From: Cytophagaceae bacterium
GTDB lineage: Bacteria; Bacteroidota; Bacteroidia; Cytophagales; Spirosomataceae
DNA length: 64,000 bases
Direction: 5' to 3'
NCBI GenBank assembly: GCA_027486845.1
Contig: JAIXOL010000039.1
Coordinates: forward strand, 25,530 to 89,529
This document shows positions 8,233-17,524 of the stretch, in pieces. How positions within the stretch are numbered: the stretch's first letter is position 1; each line of letters begins with the position of its first letter. A model generated the notes under the pieces. It did no database searches. It was not told where the DNA came from and worked only from the letters and a program-made list of their open reading frames with translations. A program made the translations under genes and the position numbers.

Positions 8233-10716
8233 TTAAAATGGATACCCAATAGCAAAATGAAATACAGGAAAGTATTCATTATTTCTACCTAGTTTGAGAT
8301 TATCAAGTACAAATCTCTCGCCTGTTGCTTTTGCAGGGTCAAAAACTTTTACTCCCCAGTCGAAACGAGCTACAAAATAATCTAAATCAAGGCGGATTCC
8401 CGCACCAGTTCCAACCGCAATTTCTTTATAAAATCGTGTCCAATCAAAATTTGCTTGATTAAATTTTGAATCAATTTGATACCATTTCCAGACATTTCCG
8501 GCATCAATAAAAAAACCAGCATTCCAGTTGCCAATGAACCTAAACATATATTTTCGGTATTCAATGCTTGTTTCTAGTAGAATATCACCGGGTTGTTGTG
8601 AGAAACGGTTATTGATTGTTGTACCTAAAGCTGAACCAGGGCCGAGTGTTCGTGGTCTCCATGCCCGAATGCTGTTTGGACCACCAATAAAGAAGTTTTT
8701 CTCAAACGGAATTGCTTGGTTTTTTCCGTAAGGGTGTGCAATACCTAAATTCAGTCGATATGCCCATGAATCACGCCTATTGATAGGAATGTATTTTCTG
8801 AAATCCACATTTAGCTTTATAAATCTAAAATAAGCTCTTTTTACAGTATCTAATGGGAAAATTTGGTCTATAAATTTTATTTTATCTTTGTTAGGAAAAA
8901 GGTTTAATGTTGTACCACCCGATTCAACAAAAAAACGTAGGTATTTAGCTCGAATGTTCTTGCCTTGTTCTTGATTATTAAATACATAAGTAGCATTGAT
9001 ACTTGATACAAACTGAGGATCGTAAAGCACTTTTAAATTTGGGTTATCCAACAAAACTTGTTCAAAACTTTCACTTTTGTATGGGGTATTTATCAAATTT
9101 ATATCGAATGGAGAAATCAACACTGTTTCATATTTTGAGCGTTGCCATAAGTAATTACCCGTTAGACGAAACACTTGACGTTCAAAAAGCCTTTGTTTGG
9201 AGTTGTTAAAACTAACTGCCAATTGGGTTCTTGGACTTTTAAGACTCAAAATATTAGAAACTCTACTCAAAAATATAATTTTAGGAATATTTAACGCCAA
9301 ATTTGCTCCTAACTCTCGGCTTCTTTGGGTTGTTGAATCTAAGCCAGGTTGCCCTTCTAGGTTAGCCCGAATTCCAAGTTCGGTCGTTTCCAAAATACTC
9401 ATTAAGTTTCTGGCACGTAACGAGACACTTGCACCACCTCCCAAAATATTATTAATATTGTTAAGGTCAAAATTATAAGCAGTTGTGTATTTCGGATTTG
9501 TAGGAGCAATAATGTCTGCTCTTAGCTTATTATCAGGTAATTGCGTAAATTTTACATTGGCAAAAGCAAATTGGTCAAGGCCGTAAAGTTGGCGGTTAGT
9601 TTCGTTAACCAATGAGGCTTTAAAAAACTGATTTGGTCGAATCAAAATTTTCTTATCAAGAATTTTAGCTGGAAATTTCTTACCAATAAAAGTATATCGT
9701 ATACTGTTAAGTTCTACATTTGTCGTATCAATTTTTTGGAGATTATCAGTCGAGGCATCAGCCGAAATAAAGTTGATTGATTCAAGAGTAAATTGGTCGT
9801 GTTGTTCTTTCTGGGCTGGATTACGAATATTTACTGTCAAATTTACTTTAAAACCACGTTTGAAATAGTCGGTAGTGTCGATTTGAACGCTAATAAAGTT
9901 TTTTGAAACAAAATTAAAGTAACCGTTGTCTTTCAATAGGCCTTCTATTCGTAATTTTTCGGCATCAATATTATTAAAATCTACGTTGTCGTTTCGCTGC
10001 AAAAAACTTTTTTGAATATCAATTTTCAAGAGTGAATCAACCATTTTATCTTCAACAATATAGCTAATCGTATCGAGCAAATACGGTCTTTTTTCATCTA
10101 CTAAATACGTGATTTTGATGCGTTTATTCGTGTTTACCGAGTCGATTTGGTATTTTACTTTACTATCAAAGAAACCTTTTCTATGTAAATATTCATTAAT
10201 AGTATTGTTTGTGCGTTTGATAGCACTTTCAGTAATTATTGCTGGTGCTTCTCCAATATTTTTCATCCACCAGTTTTGTTGAGTATCAAGGCGGTCTTTA
10301 TAAACATTTACTTTACTTAGATATTTTTTTCTTTTTCGCTCAATTTTTGCATCATAATTAATCTCATTTGGCAGATTATTGAGTTTTGTTTGCCATTTTT
10401 CGAGACTCTGTGCTATTTTGGGTTGATTGTACATTGACTTACCAAGATTGTAAAAAGCAACATAAGGCGTTAAAGGGAGGTAAAATATGCGTCTATTGGG
10501 CTTTTGTGTAGGTGGAATGAGTAATTCAAGTTCTTCGGTTGAGATTTCTTTATTACCTTTGAATTCAAAATTATTTAGTCGGTATTCGTCTTTTTCTAAT
10601 TGAACTGTACGAGTGCACGAACTGATGATAAAAATCAACAAGCAAGTATAAGTAATTTTATAAAAAAGGTTTTTATTAATTATCAGTCTGAAACATGATA
10701 CTATTTTTCGAATCAT
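8233..10716 (-). CDS. tamL: TamL: lipidated TamA/BamA-family outer-membrane assembly protein
   Basis: An 827-residue outer-membrane protein of the Omp85 superfamily. The N terminus has a lipobox ending at C34 (LIFIISSC), which distinguishes the Bacteroidota TamL form from the classical TamA. The N-terminal half (about 40-400) carries POTRA-like segments, for example 'LNNFEFKGNKEISTEELELL' near 47-66. The C-terminal half is the 16-strand barrel, including the conserved F-F-I-G-G-P-N-S-I-R-A-W loop near residue 675 (the 'VRGF/IRGW' lid-lock equivalent), and it ends in phenylalanine as barrel proteins do. Members work with the inner-membrane TamB in building or maintaining the outer envelope. 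tamB is not visible in this window. The small secreted protein follows directly. Confidence 0.88.
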   Translation of the reverse strand: MIRKIVSCFRLIINKNLFYKITYTCLLIFIISSCTRTVQLEKDEYRLNNFEFKGNKEISTEELELLIPPTQKPNRRIFYLPLTPYVAFYNLGKSMYNQPKIAQSLEKWQTKLNNLPNEINYDAKIERKRKKYLSKVNVYKDRLDTQQNWWMKNIGEAPAIITESAIKRTNNTINEYLHRKGFFDSKVKYQIDSVNTNKRIKITYLVDEKRPYLLDTISYIVEDKMVDSLLKIDIQKSFLQRNDNVDFNNIDAEKLRIEGLLKDNGYFNFVSKNFISVQIDTTDYFKRGFKVNLTVNIRNPAQKEQHDQFTLESINFISADASTDNLQKIDTTNVELNSIRYTFIGKKFPAKILDKKILIRPNQFFKASLVNETNRQLYGLDQFAFANVKFTQLPDNKLRADIIAPTNPKYTTAYNFDLNNINNILGGGASVSLRARNLMSILETTELGIRANLEGQPGLDSTTQRSRELGANLALNIPKIIFLSRVSNILSLKSPRTQLAVSFNNSKQRLFERQVFRLTGNYLWQRSKYETVLISPFDINLINTPYKSESFEQVLLDNPNLKVLYDPQFVSSINATYVFNNQEQGKNIRAKYLRFFVESGGTTLNLFPNKDKIKFIDQIFPLDTVKRAYFRFIKLNVDFRKYIPINRRDSWAYRLNLGIAHPYGKNQAIPFEKNFFIGGPNSIRAWRPRTLGPGSALGTTINNRFSQQPGDILLETSIEYRKYMFRFIGNWNAGFFIDAGNVWKWYQIDSKFNQANFDWTRFYKEIAVGTGAGIRLDLDYFVARFDWGVKVFDPAKATGERFVLDNLKLGRNNEYFPVFHFAIGYPF

Positions 10717-10780
10717 AATTGATTGATTATCAGGTTTTCTATCTAAAAATTTTAATTTTAAATTCTAAATCTTTGAATAG

Positions 10781-11536
10781 ATGTTTTCAAAACAACAGCA
10801 AAAGTACGTCCAATCCTTACAAATAAAAAAATATCGTCAAGAACATCAACGATTTCTGGTTGAAGGTGCAAAAAGCGTACAAGAATTATTAAAATCTGAA
10901 TTAGAAACAGAGTTGTTGTTGTGTACTCCAAAATTCTTTTTAGAAAACGAAATAAGTCTTAAAAAAATATCTGTTGAGCAGATTTCACAAACTGAACTTG
11001 AAAAACTCGGTACACTCCAAAGCAACGATTCGGCTTTGGCAGTAGTGAAAATGCATGAAAATACGCCACTAATTGCCGATACTGACGAGTTTGCTTTGGT
11101 TTTAGATGATATTCGTGACCCAGGAAATCTTGGCACAATTCTCCGCATTGCCGACTGGTATGGCATTAAAAAGGTAATTTGTTCAGAAACAAGCGTCGAT
11201 TTTTATAATCCAAAAGTTGTTTCGGCATCAATGGGCTCATTTACAAGAATTCGGGTTTATTATTCTGAAATTTCAGAATATTTTGAAAAAATTGTACAAA
11301 ACAATAAAATTGAAATTATTGGAACTTTTTTAAATTCCGAAAATGTGCATCGTTTCGATTTTCCGAGGAGTGGTTATATTGTACTCGGTAATGAATCGAA
11401 TGGAATAGGAGCAGATGTTGAAAAATTAATTACTAAAAAAATAACGATTCCGAGGTTTGGAGAGGCTGAGTCTTTGAATGTAGGAATTGCCACTGCTGTT
11501 GTACTTGATAATTTACGTAGGCGAGAATCAAAGTAG
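10781..11536 (+). CDS. TrmH/SpoU-family RNA 2'-O-ribose methyltransferase
   Basis: A 251-residue SPOUT methyltransferase using S-adenosylmethionine. The N-terminal substrate-binding domain (about 1-95) begins with the 'SL..KKYRQEHQRFLVEG.K.V.ELL' pattern. The catalytic trefoil-knot domain (about 105-250) has motif 1 DDIRDPGNLGTILRIADW, motif 2 IVLGNESNGI and motif 3 'IPRFGEAESLNVGIATAVVL'. It modifies a ribose in rRNA or tRNA. The exact nucleotide cannot be assigned, since RlmB-, TsnR- and TrmH-like members share this layout. It is divergent from tamL with a 64-bp spacer. Confidence 0.92.
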   Translation: MFSKQQQKYVQSLQIKKYRQEHQRFLVEGAKSVQELLKSELETELLLCTPKFFLENEISLKKISVEQISQTELEKLGTLQSNDSALAVVKMHENTPLIADTDEFALVLDDIRDPGNLGTILRIADWYGIKKVICSETSVDFYNPKVVSASMGSFTRIRVYYSEISEYFEKIVQNNKIEIIGTFLNSENVHRFDFPRSGYIVLGNESNGIGADVEKLITKKITIPRFGEAESLNVGIATAVVLDNLRRRESK

Positions 11537-11595
11537 TTTTTAAATATTAAACTTGCAAATTTTTAAATCTTTATTTAATCAACCAATAAAATCTA

Positions 11596-12906
11596 ATGAA
11601 AAAACTTATCTATACTGCCATTGTTGGTTTGCTAATTTTCACCTCAAAAGCCCAAACTCAACTCACATCATCAGTTTCTTCAAAACCACTTTCGGTAGCT
11701 TCAACTCCCGAATCGGTCGGAATTTCTTCGGAAAGGCTTAAACGCATCGACAATGCTCTAAATCAACTTGTTGAACAGAATAAATTGCCTGGAATGGTGG
11801 CTTTATTTACCAAAAACGGACAAATTGTTTATCAAAAGGCTTTTGGCTATTCAGATTTTCTGACCAAAAAGCCAATGAAAATCGACGATATTTTTAGAAT
11901 AGCTTCAATGACAAAAGCCATTACTTCAACGGCCGTAATGATGCTTTATGAAGAAGGAAAGTTTTCACTCGATGACCCAATATCGAAGTTTATACCCGAA
12001 TTTAAGAATCCTCGTGTAATAAAATCATTCAAATTTGCTGATACTACCTTTACGAGCGAACCAGCAAAGTCGGAAATCACGATTCGTCATTTGCTTACGC
12101 ATACTTCTGGGCTTGGCTATGGCGTAATTGATGGCGATGAAAGTTTTAAGATGATGTATAAAAAAGCAGGAATTGTTGACTTATACACAACTAATCCCGT
12201 GAAAATTGGCGACAATATCAAGAAATTGGCAAAACTTCCTTTGCATCATAATCCAGGAGAGAAATTTACATACAGCGAAGGATTGGACGTTTTAGGTTAT
12301 TTTATTGAAATCGTTTCAGGACAGCCTTTTGATGTGTATTTGAAACAACATCTTTTCGAGCCACTCGCAATGCAGGATACTTATTTTTATTTGCCCGAAG
12401 CTAAAAAAGATCGTTTGGTGTATATTCATAAACCCGATAGTGCAAAAACTTGGGTACGCTTTCCTGTGACTTTTTATGACCCAAATTATCCGATTTCGGG
12501 TGCTAAAACTTTCTTTTCAGGTGGGGCTGGACTTTCTTCAACAGCTAAAGATTATGCTACTTTCTTACAAATGTTGCTCAATGGTGGTACGATGAACGGC
12601 AAACGTTTTCTGAGCCGAACAACCGTAGAATTGCTAACAGCTTCTAACCAAACTGGTGAACTTTATGGTGGAGCAAAAGGTGAAAGTTTCTTTAGTCTCG
12701 GCTTTAGTGTCATTAGCCCAGCAGGACAATTGAGAGGAAATGGAAATGCAGGTAGATTCAGTTGGGGAGGCTATTTCAATACCAATTATTGGGCTGATCC
12801 AAAAGAAAAAATTGTCATGTTATTGATGAAGCAAACCCAAGCAGCACCTGATGGTGGCTCTGAAGCTCTCTTTACACGAATGATTTATCAATCAATTGAT
12901 GAATAA
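11596..12906 (+). CDS. Exported serine hydrolase, beta-lactamase/class C PBP fold
   Basis: A 436-residue protein with an N-terminal signal peptide ending SKA-Q. The penicillin-binding fold is shown by the nucleophile motif S104-M-T-K107, the tyrosine motif Y226-S-E228 and the flanking signatures 'HLLTHTSGLGYG' and 'FEPLAMQDTYF'. This superfamily includes esterases, D-aminopeptidases and class C beta-lactamases, so 'serine hydrolase' is as far as the sequence goes. The proximity of an envelope assembly gene does not define its substrate. It is followed by a long perfect hairpin (12951-12985) and then by the barrel-protein gene. Confidence 0.88.
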   Translation: MKKLIYTAIVGLLIFTSKAQTQLTSSVSSKPLSVASTPESVGISSERLKRIDNALNQLVEQNKLPGMVALFTKNGQIVYQKAFGYSDFLTKKPMKIDDIFRIASMTKAITSTAVMMLYEEGKFSLDDPISKFIPEFKNPRVIKSFKFADTTFTSEPAKSEITIRHLLTHTSGLGYGVIDGDESFKMMYKKAGIVDLYTTNPVKIGDNIKKLAKLPLHHNPGEKFTYSEGLDVLGYFIEIVSGQPFDVYLKQHLFEPLAMQDTYFYLPEAKKDRLVYIHKPDSAKTWVRFPVTFYDPNYPISGAKTFFSGGAGLSSTAKDYATFLQMLLNGGTMNGKRFLSRTTVELLTASNQTGELYGGAKGESFFSLGFSVISPAGQLRGNGNAGRFSWGGYFNTNYWADPKEKIVMLLMKQTQAAPDGGSEALFTRMIYQSIDE

Positions 12907-12950
12907 TCTTTATATTTATCTACACAACTACCTTTTTGGTCGTTTATACG

Positions 12951-12985
12951 CAGATTTAAACTAAACTTTGCTTAGTTTAAATCTG
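12951..12985. terminator. Long perfect hairpin after the serine hydrolase gene
   Basis: A 14-bp perfect inverted repeat (CAGATTTAAACTAA at 12951-12964 with its complement at 12972-12985) has a 7-nt loop. It lies 45 bp past the hydrolase stop and 57 bp before the next start. There is no U-tract after it, so it may be an operator or an mRNA-stabilising hairpin instead of a terminator. Confidence 0.5.
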
Positions 12986-13042
12986 TCAAATATATCGTTG
13001 CAAAACTAAATAATGATATTGTCTTTAAACACCAAATAATAT

Positions 13043-15886
13043 ATGACAAAGCTACTACTCCAAACTATCCTAATTTCCTTTTCATTTATCACAACATTTG
13101 CTCAGACCTCCGAGCTTTCAGGGGTTGTGAAAGATGCTCAAAACAATTTTGGAATTTCAGGTGCTAGTGTTTTGTTGATTAACGCCAAAGACTCAACTCA
13201 AAAAAAAGGAATTTTGGCTGATGTTGAAGGTAACTTTAAACTTAGCAGTGTTAAAACGGGCAATTATCGCCTAAGAGTTTCGTCTATTGGCTATGCAAAC
13301 CTAGAAACGAGAGTTTCGGTGGGAAATACTCCCAAAAACCTTGGAGTTTTGAAATTGACCGAAAATGCTAATCAACTCGGCGAAGTTACGGTTCGTGAAA
13401 AACAAGTGCGTGTCGAGCAGAAAGGCGATACTATTCAATATAATGCTGGGGCATTTAAGACAAATCCTGATGCCACTGTTGAAGATTTAGTAAAGAAAAT
13501 GCCAGGTGTAACTATTGAAAATGGTGTAGTAAAAGCTCAAGGTGAAGAAGTTAGAAAAGTGACTGTTGACGGACAAGAGTTTTTTGGCGATGATGCCGCT
13601 TTGGCTCTTAGGAATCTTCCTGCAGAAATTGTTGATAAAGTACAGGTTTTCGACCGTCTAAGTGAACAATCTCAATTTACGGGATTTGATGATGGTAATG
13701 CCGTAAAAACTATAAATATCACGACGCGTCAAAATAAAAATAATGGTCAATTTGGAAAAATATATGCAGGCGTTGGAGACGACCAACGTTATCAGTCAGG
13801 CGTTAGTGTTAATTTTTTCAAGAAAGACCAGCGACTTACAATCATTGGCTTATCAAATAATATTAATCAACAAAATTTCTCAAACCAAGATATTTTGGGC
13901 GTGATGGGAAACTCAGGTGGTGGAATGCAATTTGGTGGCGGTGGACAAGGTGGCGGTGGCGGTCGGCCACAAGGTGGTGGCGGTGGTTCACCACGTGGTA
14001 GTGGAGGTGGTGGAGGCTATGGTGGTGGGGGAGATGCCAGCAATTTTATGGTTGGACAACAGCCAGGTATTGCGAAAACTACCTCAATTGGCTTAAATTA
14101 TAGCGATAACTTGGGTAAAAAAGTAAAACTCAGTACCAGTTATTTTTTCAATGCTGCCAATAATGGTAATCAAAGCATTACGTCTCGTGAGTATTTAGGC
14201 ACTGTGCCACAAATGTATAACGATACTAGCTCAACACAAAATAATAATCTCAATCATCGAGCCAATGCTCGTTTAGAATATACAATTGATAAATTTAACT
14301 CTATTGTTTTTACGCCTCGCATTAGTTGGCAAAATAATGATGCTTTTTCTGCCCTTACAAGTCAAACATATCTACGAAGTCAACCAATAAACACTAATCA
14401 AACCAGTAGAAATTCGGAAAATAATGGTTTTAATTTTTCAGGAGAAGTTTTATTCAGACACCGTTTTGCCAAAAATGGACGAACTTTTTCAATAAATCTC
14501 GGCAATAATTCAAGTGACCAAACGGGTCTAACTTCTCAATATTCGATTAGTAGATACTTTACGCCTAAGGATACCACACAGCTTGTCAATCAACAAACAC
14601 AGTCGCAAACAAATAGTAACCGGACATCGCTTGGGTTGACTTATACCGAGCCAATTGGTAAAACTGGACAGATACAATTTGATCATAATGTAAGTTATGC
14701 ACTCAGTACCTCTGATCGGGAAGTAAACGCTTATGACCAAAAATTCTCTACTTATTCAGTTTTGAAGCCTTCATTGAGTAGTGTTTTTGAAAATTTATAC
14801 CTAACCAATCGTACGGGTGTTAGCTATCGTTTAAGAGGAAAACAAGGAATGTTATCGGTCGGAGCAAACTATCAAAACGCCCAACTGGCAAGTGAGCAAA
14901 CTTATCCAATCGCACAAGATGTAAAATATTCATTCAATAGTATTTTACCTAATGGAATGTATAGTTACCGATTTGATAATAAAGCAAATCTCCGAATTTT
15001 CTACCGAACCAATACCAACGCACCGTCGGTAAATCAATTACAAGGAGTAATCAATAACAGTAACCCAACGCAACTCTCAACGGGAAATCCTAATTTGAAG
15101 CAAGATTATAGTCACTCCTTATCGGCTCGTTATGGTATTACAAATGCAAAAACCGCTCAAAATATTATGCTGTATTTGAATTTGGCCTACTCAAATAATG
15201 CAATCGTTCAATCGACTTTTATCGCTGATAAAGATTATGAATTAGCCAAAGGAATTACACTTTTTAGAGGTTCTCAACTTACAAAACCTGTTAATCTTGA
15301 TGGTTTATTCAATGTTCGAACTTTTATCAGTTATGGTATTCCAATTTCAAAAATCAAGTCGAATCTTAATTTTAGTGCAGGTGTGAATTTTGCTAAGAAT
15401 CCAAATCTAATTAATGAAATTAAGAGCTTTACAAATACCTACGGCATCAACAGTGGTTTGGTTTTGAGCAGTAATGTGAGCGAAAAAGTTGACTTTACTT
15501 TTTCATATTCGCCAACTTATAATTTAGTACGAAACTCGGTTCAGACCACACTCAATACCAATTATTTATTTCAGAATACATCAATCAAAATCAATTGGTT
15601 ATTCGGGAAAGGGTTCTTGTTGCAGTCTGAAGTGCTAAACCAAGCATATTCAGGTTTGGGTTCGGGTTTTAATCAAAACTTTACTTTGTGGAATGCAGGT
15701 TTTGGCTATAAATTTTTGAAAAAACAAGCTGGCGAACTCCGTCTCAATGTTTTTGATTTGTTAAAACAAAACAATAGTATCGCTCGAAATGTATCAACTG
15801 CTTACATAGAAGATGCTCGTAGTCAGGTGCTTACACGCTACTTTATGCTTACATTTACCTATAATTTACGTAATTTTAGATTGTAA
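13043..15886 (+). CDS. Outer-membrane beta-barrel protein with carboxypeptidase-regulatory-like domain and Gly-rich loop
   Basis: A 947-residue outer-membrane protein of the OMP_b-brl_3 / TonB-dependent-receptor-like type. It has a signal peptide (to about residue 20, TFAQ), a carboxypeptidase-D regulatory-like beta-sandwich (about 22-110), a plug-like domain (about 115-230) with 'VEDLVKKMPGVTIENG' and 'VTVDGQEFFGDDAALALRNLPAEIV', then a long barrel. Between plug and barrel, at about residues 291-331, is a glycine-rich run with QGGGGGRPQ and GSGGGGGYGGGG patterns. A C-terminal aromatic end (NLRNFRL) is present. It differs from SusC by lacking a SusD partner and the canonical TonB-box stretch. 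It might be a transporter or an assembly receptor, and the ligand is unknown. It ends in a hairpin at 15914-15945. Confidence 0.85.
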   Translation: MTKLLLQTILISFSFITTFAQTSELSGVVKDAQNNFGISGASVLLINAKDSTQKKGILADVEGNFKLSSVKTGNYRLRVSSIGYANLETRVSVGNTPKNLGVLKLTENANQLGEVTVREKQVRVEQKGDTIQYNAGAFKTNPDATVEDLVKKMPGVTIENGVVKAQGEEVRKVTVDGQEFFGDDAALALRNLPAEIVDKVQVFDRLSEQSQFTGFDDGNAVKTINITTRQNKNNGQFGKIYAGVGDDQRYQSGVSVNFFKKDQRLTIIGLSNNINQQNFSNQDILGVMGNSGGGMQFGGGGQGGGGGRPQGGGGGSPRGSGGGGGYGGGGDASNFMVGQQPGIAKTTSIGLNYSDNLGKKVKLSTSYFFNAANNGNQSITSREYLGTVPQMYNDTSSTQNNNLNHRANARLEYTIDKFNSIVFTPRISWQNNDAFSALTSQTYLRSQPINTNQTSRNSENNGFNFSGEVLFRHRFAKNGRTFSINLGNNSSDQTGLTSQYSISRYFTPKDTTQLVNQQTQSQTNSNRTSLGLTYTEPIGKTGQIQFDHNVSYALSTSDREVNAYDQKFSTYSVLKPSLSSVFENLYLTNRTGVSYRLRGKQGMLSVGANYQNAQLASEQTYPIAQDVKYSFNSILPNGMYSYRFDNKANLRIFYRTNTNAPSVNQLQGVINNSNPTQLSTGNPNLKQDYSHSLSARYGITNAKTAQNIMLYLNLAYSNNAIVQSTFIADKDYELAKGITLFRGSQLTKPVNLDGLFNVRTFISYGIPISKIKSNLNFSAGVNFAKNPNLINEIKSFTNTYGINSGLVLSSNVSEKVDFTFSYSPTYNLVRNSVQTTLNTNYLFQNTSIKINWLFGKGFLLQSEVLNQAYSGLGSGFNQNFTLWNAGFGYKFLKKQAGELRLNVFDLLKQNNSIARNVSTAYIEDARSQVLTRYFMLTFTYNLRNFRL

Positions 15887-15913
15887 GCAATTTGGTTTTT
15901 GTATAGATTTTTC

Positions 15914-15945
15914 TTGTCTGAACATCTAATTTCTGGTTCAGACAA
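15914..15945 (+). terminator. Hairpin terminator candidate after the barrel protein
   Basis: Perfect 10-bp stem TTGTCTGAAC / GTTCAGACAA with a 12-nt loop, 27 bp past the stop codon. The downstream tract AAAATTT is only a weak U-run, so termination strength is uncertain. Confidence 0.6.
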
Positions 15946-16072
15946 AATTTACTGATTTATATTTTTAGGTAAAATTAAATTATCGGAGTGGAAAGGCACA
16001 GGCTTGTTAATATCATATAAATTTGTATTTTTACAACATAATTTATAAAAAACAAAGCTCCAAACCATCTAC

Positions 16073-17467
16073 ATGAAAGTCTGTGCCGTTTTTGATATTG
16101 GTAAAACCAATAAAAAGTTATTTCTTTTCGACGAGGATTATCAAATTGTGAAAGAAGAGCAATCGCAATTTGAAGAAATTTTAGATGACGATGGCTTTCC
16201 ATGTGACGATTTGATTAAGCTAAGTTCTTGGCTTAAAGAAACTTTTGAGAGTATTAGTCAAAATCCTGATTTGGGCGGCGTTCCGTCGGGCGGCGTTCCG
16301 TCAGGCGGCGTTCCGTATGAAGTAGTTGGCTTGAATATCTCAGCTTACGGTGCGAGTCTTGTGCATCTAAACTCGGAGGGAAAACCGATTACGCCCCTAT
16401 ATAATTATTTAAAGGCCTTTACTCGACAAATGAGTAATGAATTTTCTGAAAAATATTCTGCAAATTTATATACCGAAACGGCTTCACCCGAACTCGGCAT
16501 GCTCAATTCTGGTTTGCAATTATATTGGTTGAAATATGCAAAACCGAACATTTTTCACCAAATAAAGTATTCCTTGCACCTGCCTCAATATTGTAGCTTT
16601 CTTTTTTCTAAACAGCCAGTTTCAGAAATCACAAGCGTGGGTTGTCATACTGCCCTTTGGGATTTTCAAAAAAACGATTATCATACTTGGGTAGAAACCG
16701 AGCATCTCCATTCGATTCAACAAAGGCCTTTATTTTCTAATAATGTTACAACCGATGCTAACGGAACACCCATTGGTATTGGGATACACGATAGTTCGTC
16801 GGCACTTGTTCCGTACCTAAAATCTTTCGATGAAAAATTTATTTTGCTTTCAACAGGCACTTGGGCGATTAGCATTAATCCGTTTAATGATGAGCCACTG
16901 ACAGATGCAGAATTACAAAAAGACTGTTTGTGTTTTTTGAACTATGAAGGACATCCTGTAAAAGCTTCGAGATTATTTGCTGGTAACGAACACGAACGAC
17001 AAACCAAGCATTTGGCTGAATATTTTGGCAAACAAACCGACTATTATAAACAGGTGAAGTACGATAAAGATATGGTTTGGTTTTTACGCCATAAATTCAA
17101 ACAAGCAACTCCACAAACAGCCGATATTGGACTTTTGAAAGATTGCCCATTCGTAGAACGAAATCTTAATTTGTTTAAGTCTTACGAAGAAGCCTATCAC
17201 CAATTTATGCTTGATTTAGTTGCTCAGCAGGTAGCATCATTAAATTTGGTAATGGGTTGGAGCAAACCAAAGAAGATTTTTGTAGATGGTGGTTTCTCGA
17301 AAAACGATATTTATATGAATCTTTTAGCCGAAACCTATTTTGATAAGCAAGTATTTGCCTCTGAAATAGCTCAGGCATCGGCTTTAGGAGCAGCTTTGGT
17401 GATTCACGAGCATTGGAATTCTAAGCCAATTCCACAGCAATTGATTGCTTTGAAACGGTATTTTTAA
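16073..17467 (+). CDS. FGGY-family carbohydrate kinase
   Basis: A 464-residue ATP-dependent sugar kinase, cytosolic. The FGGY N-terminal domain opens with 'VFDIGKTNKKLFLFD'. The middle contains 'LLSTGTWAISINPF' and the C-terminal domain has the nucleotide-binding 'VDGGFSKNDIYMNLLAE' and 'QASALGAALV'. Its size and motifs resemble rhamnulokinase and fuculokinase relatives, but the exact sugar cannot be read. At residues 67-81 a 15-bp unit repeats three times (16273-16317), giving GGVPS-GGVPS-GGVPY. The repeat is much more GC-rich than the rest of the gene. A TAAATTTG (-7-like) box lies at 16018-16025. No isomerase or aldolase sits next to it, so the pathway is unresolved. Confidence 0.9.
   Translation: MKVCAVFDIGKTNKKLFLFDEDYQIVKEEQSQFEEILDDDGFPCDDLIKLSSWLKETFESISQNPDLGGVPSGGVPSGGVPYEVVGLNISAYGASLVHLNSEGKPITPLYNYLKAFTRQMSNEFSEKYSANLYTETASPELGMLNSGLQLYWLKYAKPNIFHQIKYSLHLPQYCSFLFSKQPVSEITSVGCHTALWDFQKNDYHTWVETEHLHSIQQRPLFSNNVTTDANGTPIGIGIHDSSSALVPYLKSFDEKFILLSTGTWAISINPFNDEPLTDAELQKDCLCFLNYEGHPVKASRLFAGNEHERQTKHLAEYFGKQTDYYKQVKYDKDMVWFLRHKFKQATPQTADIGLLKDCPFVERNLNLFKSYEEAYHQFMLDLVAQQVASLNLVMGWSKPKKIFVDGGFSKNDIYMNLLAETYFDKQVFASEIAQASALGAALVIHEHWNSKPIPQQLIALKRYF
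16273..16317 (+). repeat. Three tandem 15-bp GC-rich repeats inside the sugar kinase gene
   Basis: The unit GGGCGGCGTTCCGTC occurs at 16273-16287 and 16288-16302 exactly, and at 16303-16317 with the first base G to A and the last base C to A. It is in frame and encodes GGVPS/GGVPS/GGVPY. The flanks are AT-rich, so the composition is clearly different from its surroundings. Confidence 0.9.
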
Positions 17468-17524
17468 GAGGGATTTGGGGTTGATATTTATGCTTTTGTA
17501 AAGAAATAACAACACTTGAAGAGA

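Noticed and set aside
13915..14040. GGTGGCGG-rich stretch considered as a CRISPR-like or intergenic repeat
   Set aside because: It lies in frame inside the outer-membrane protein and codes for glycine; no spacer pattern exists.
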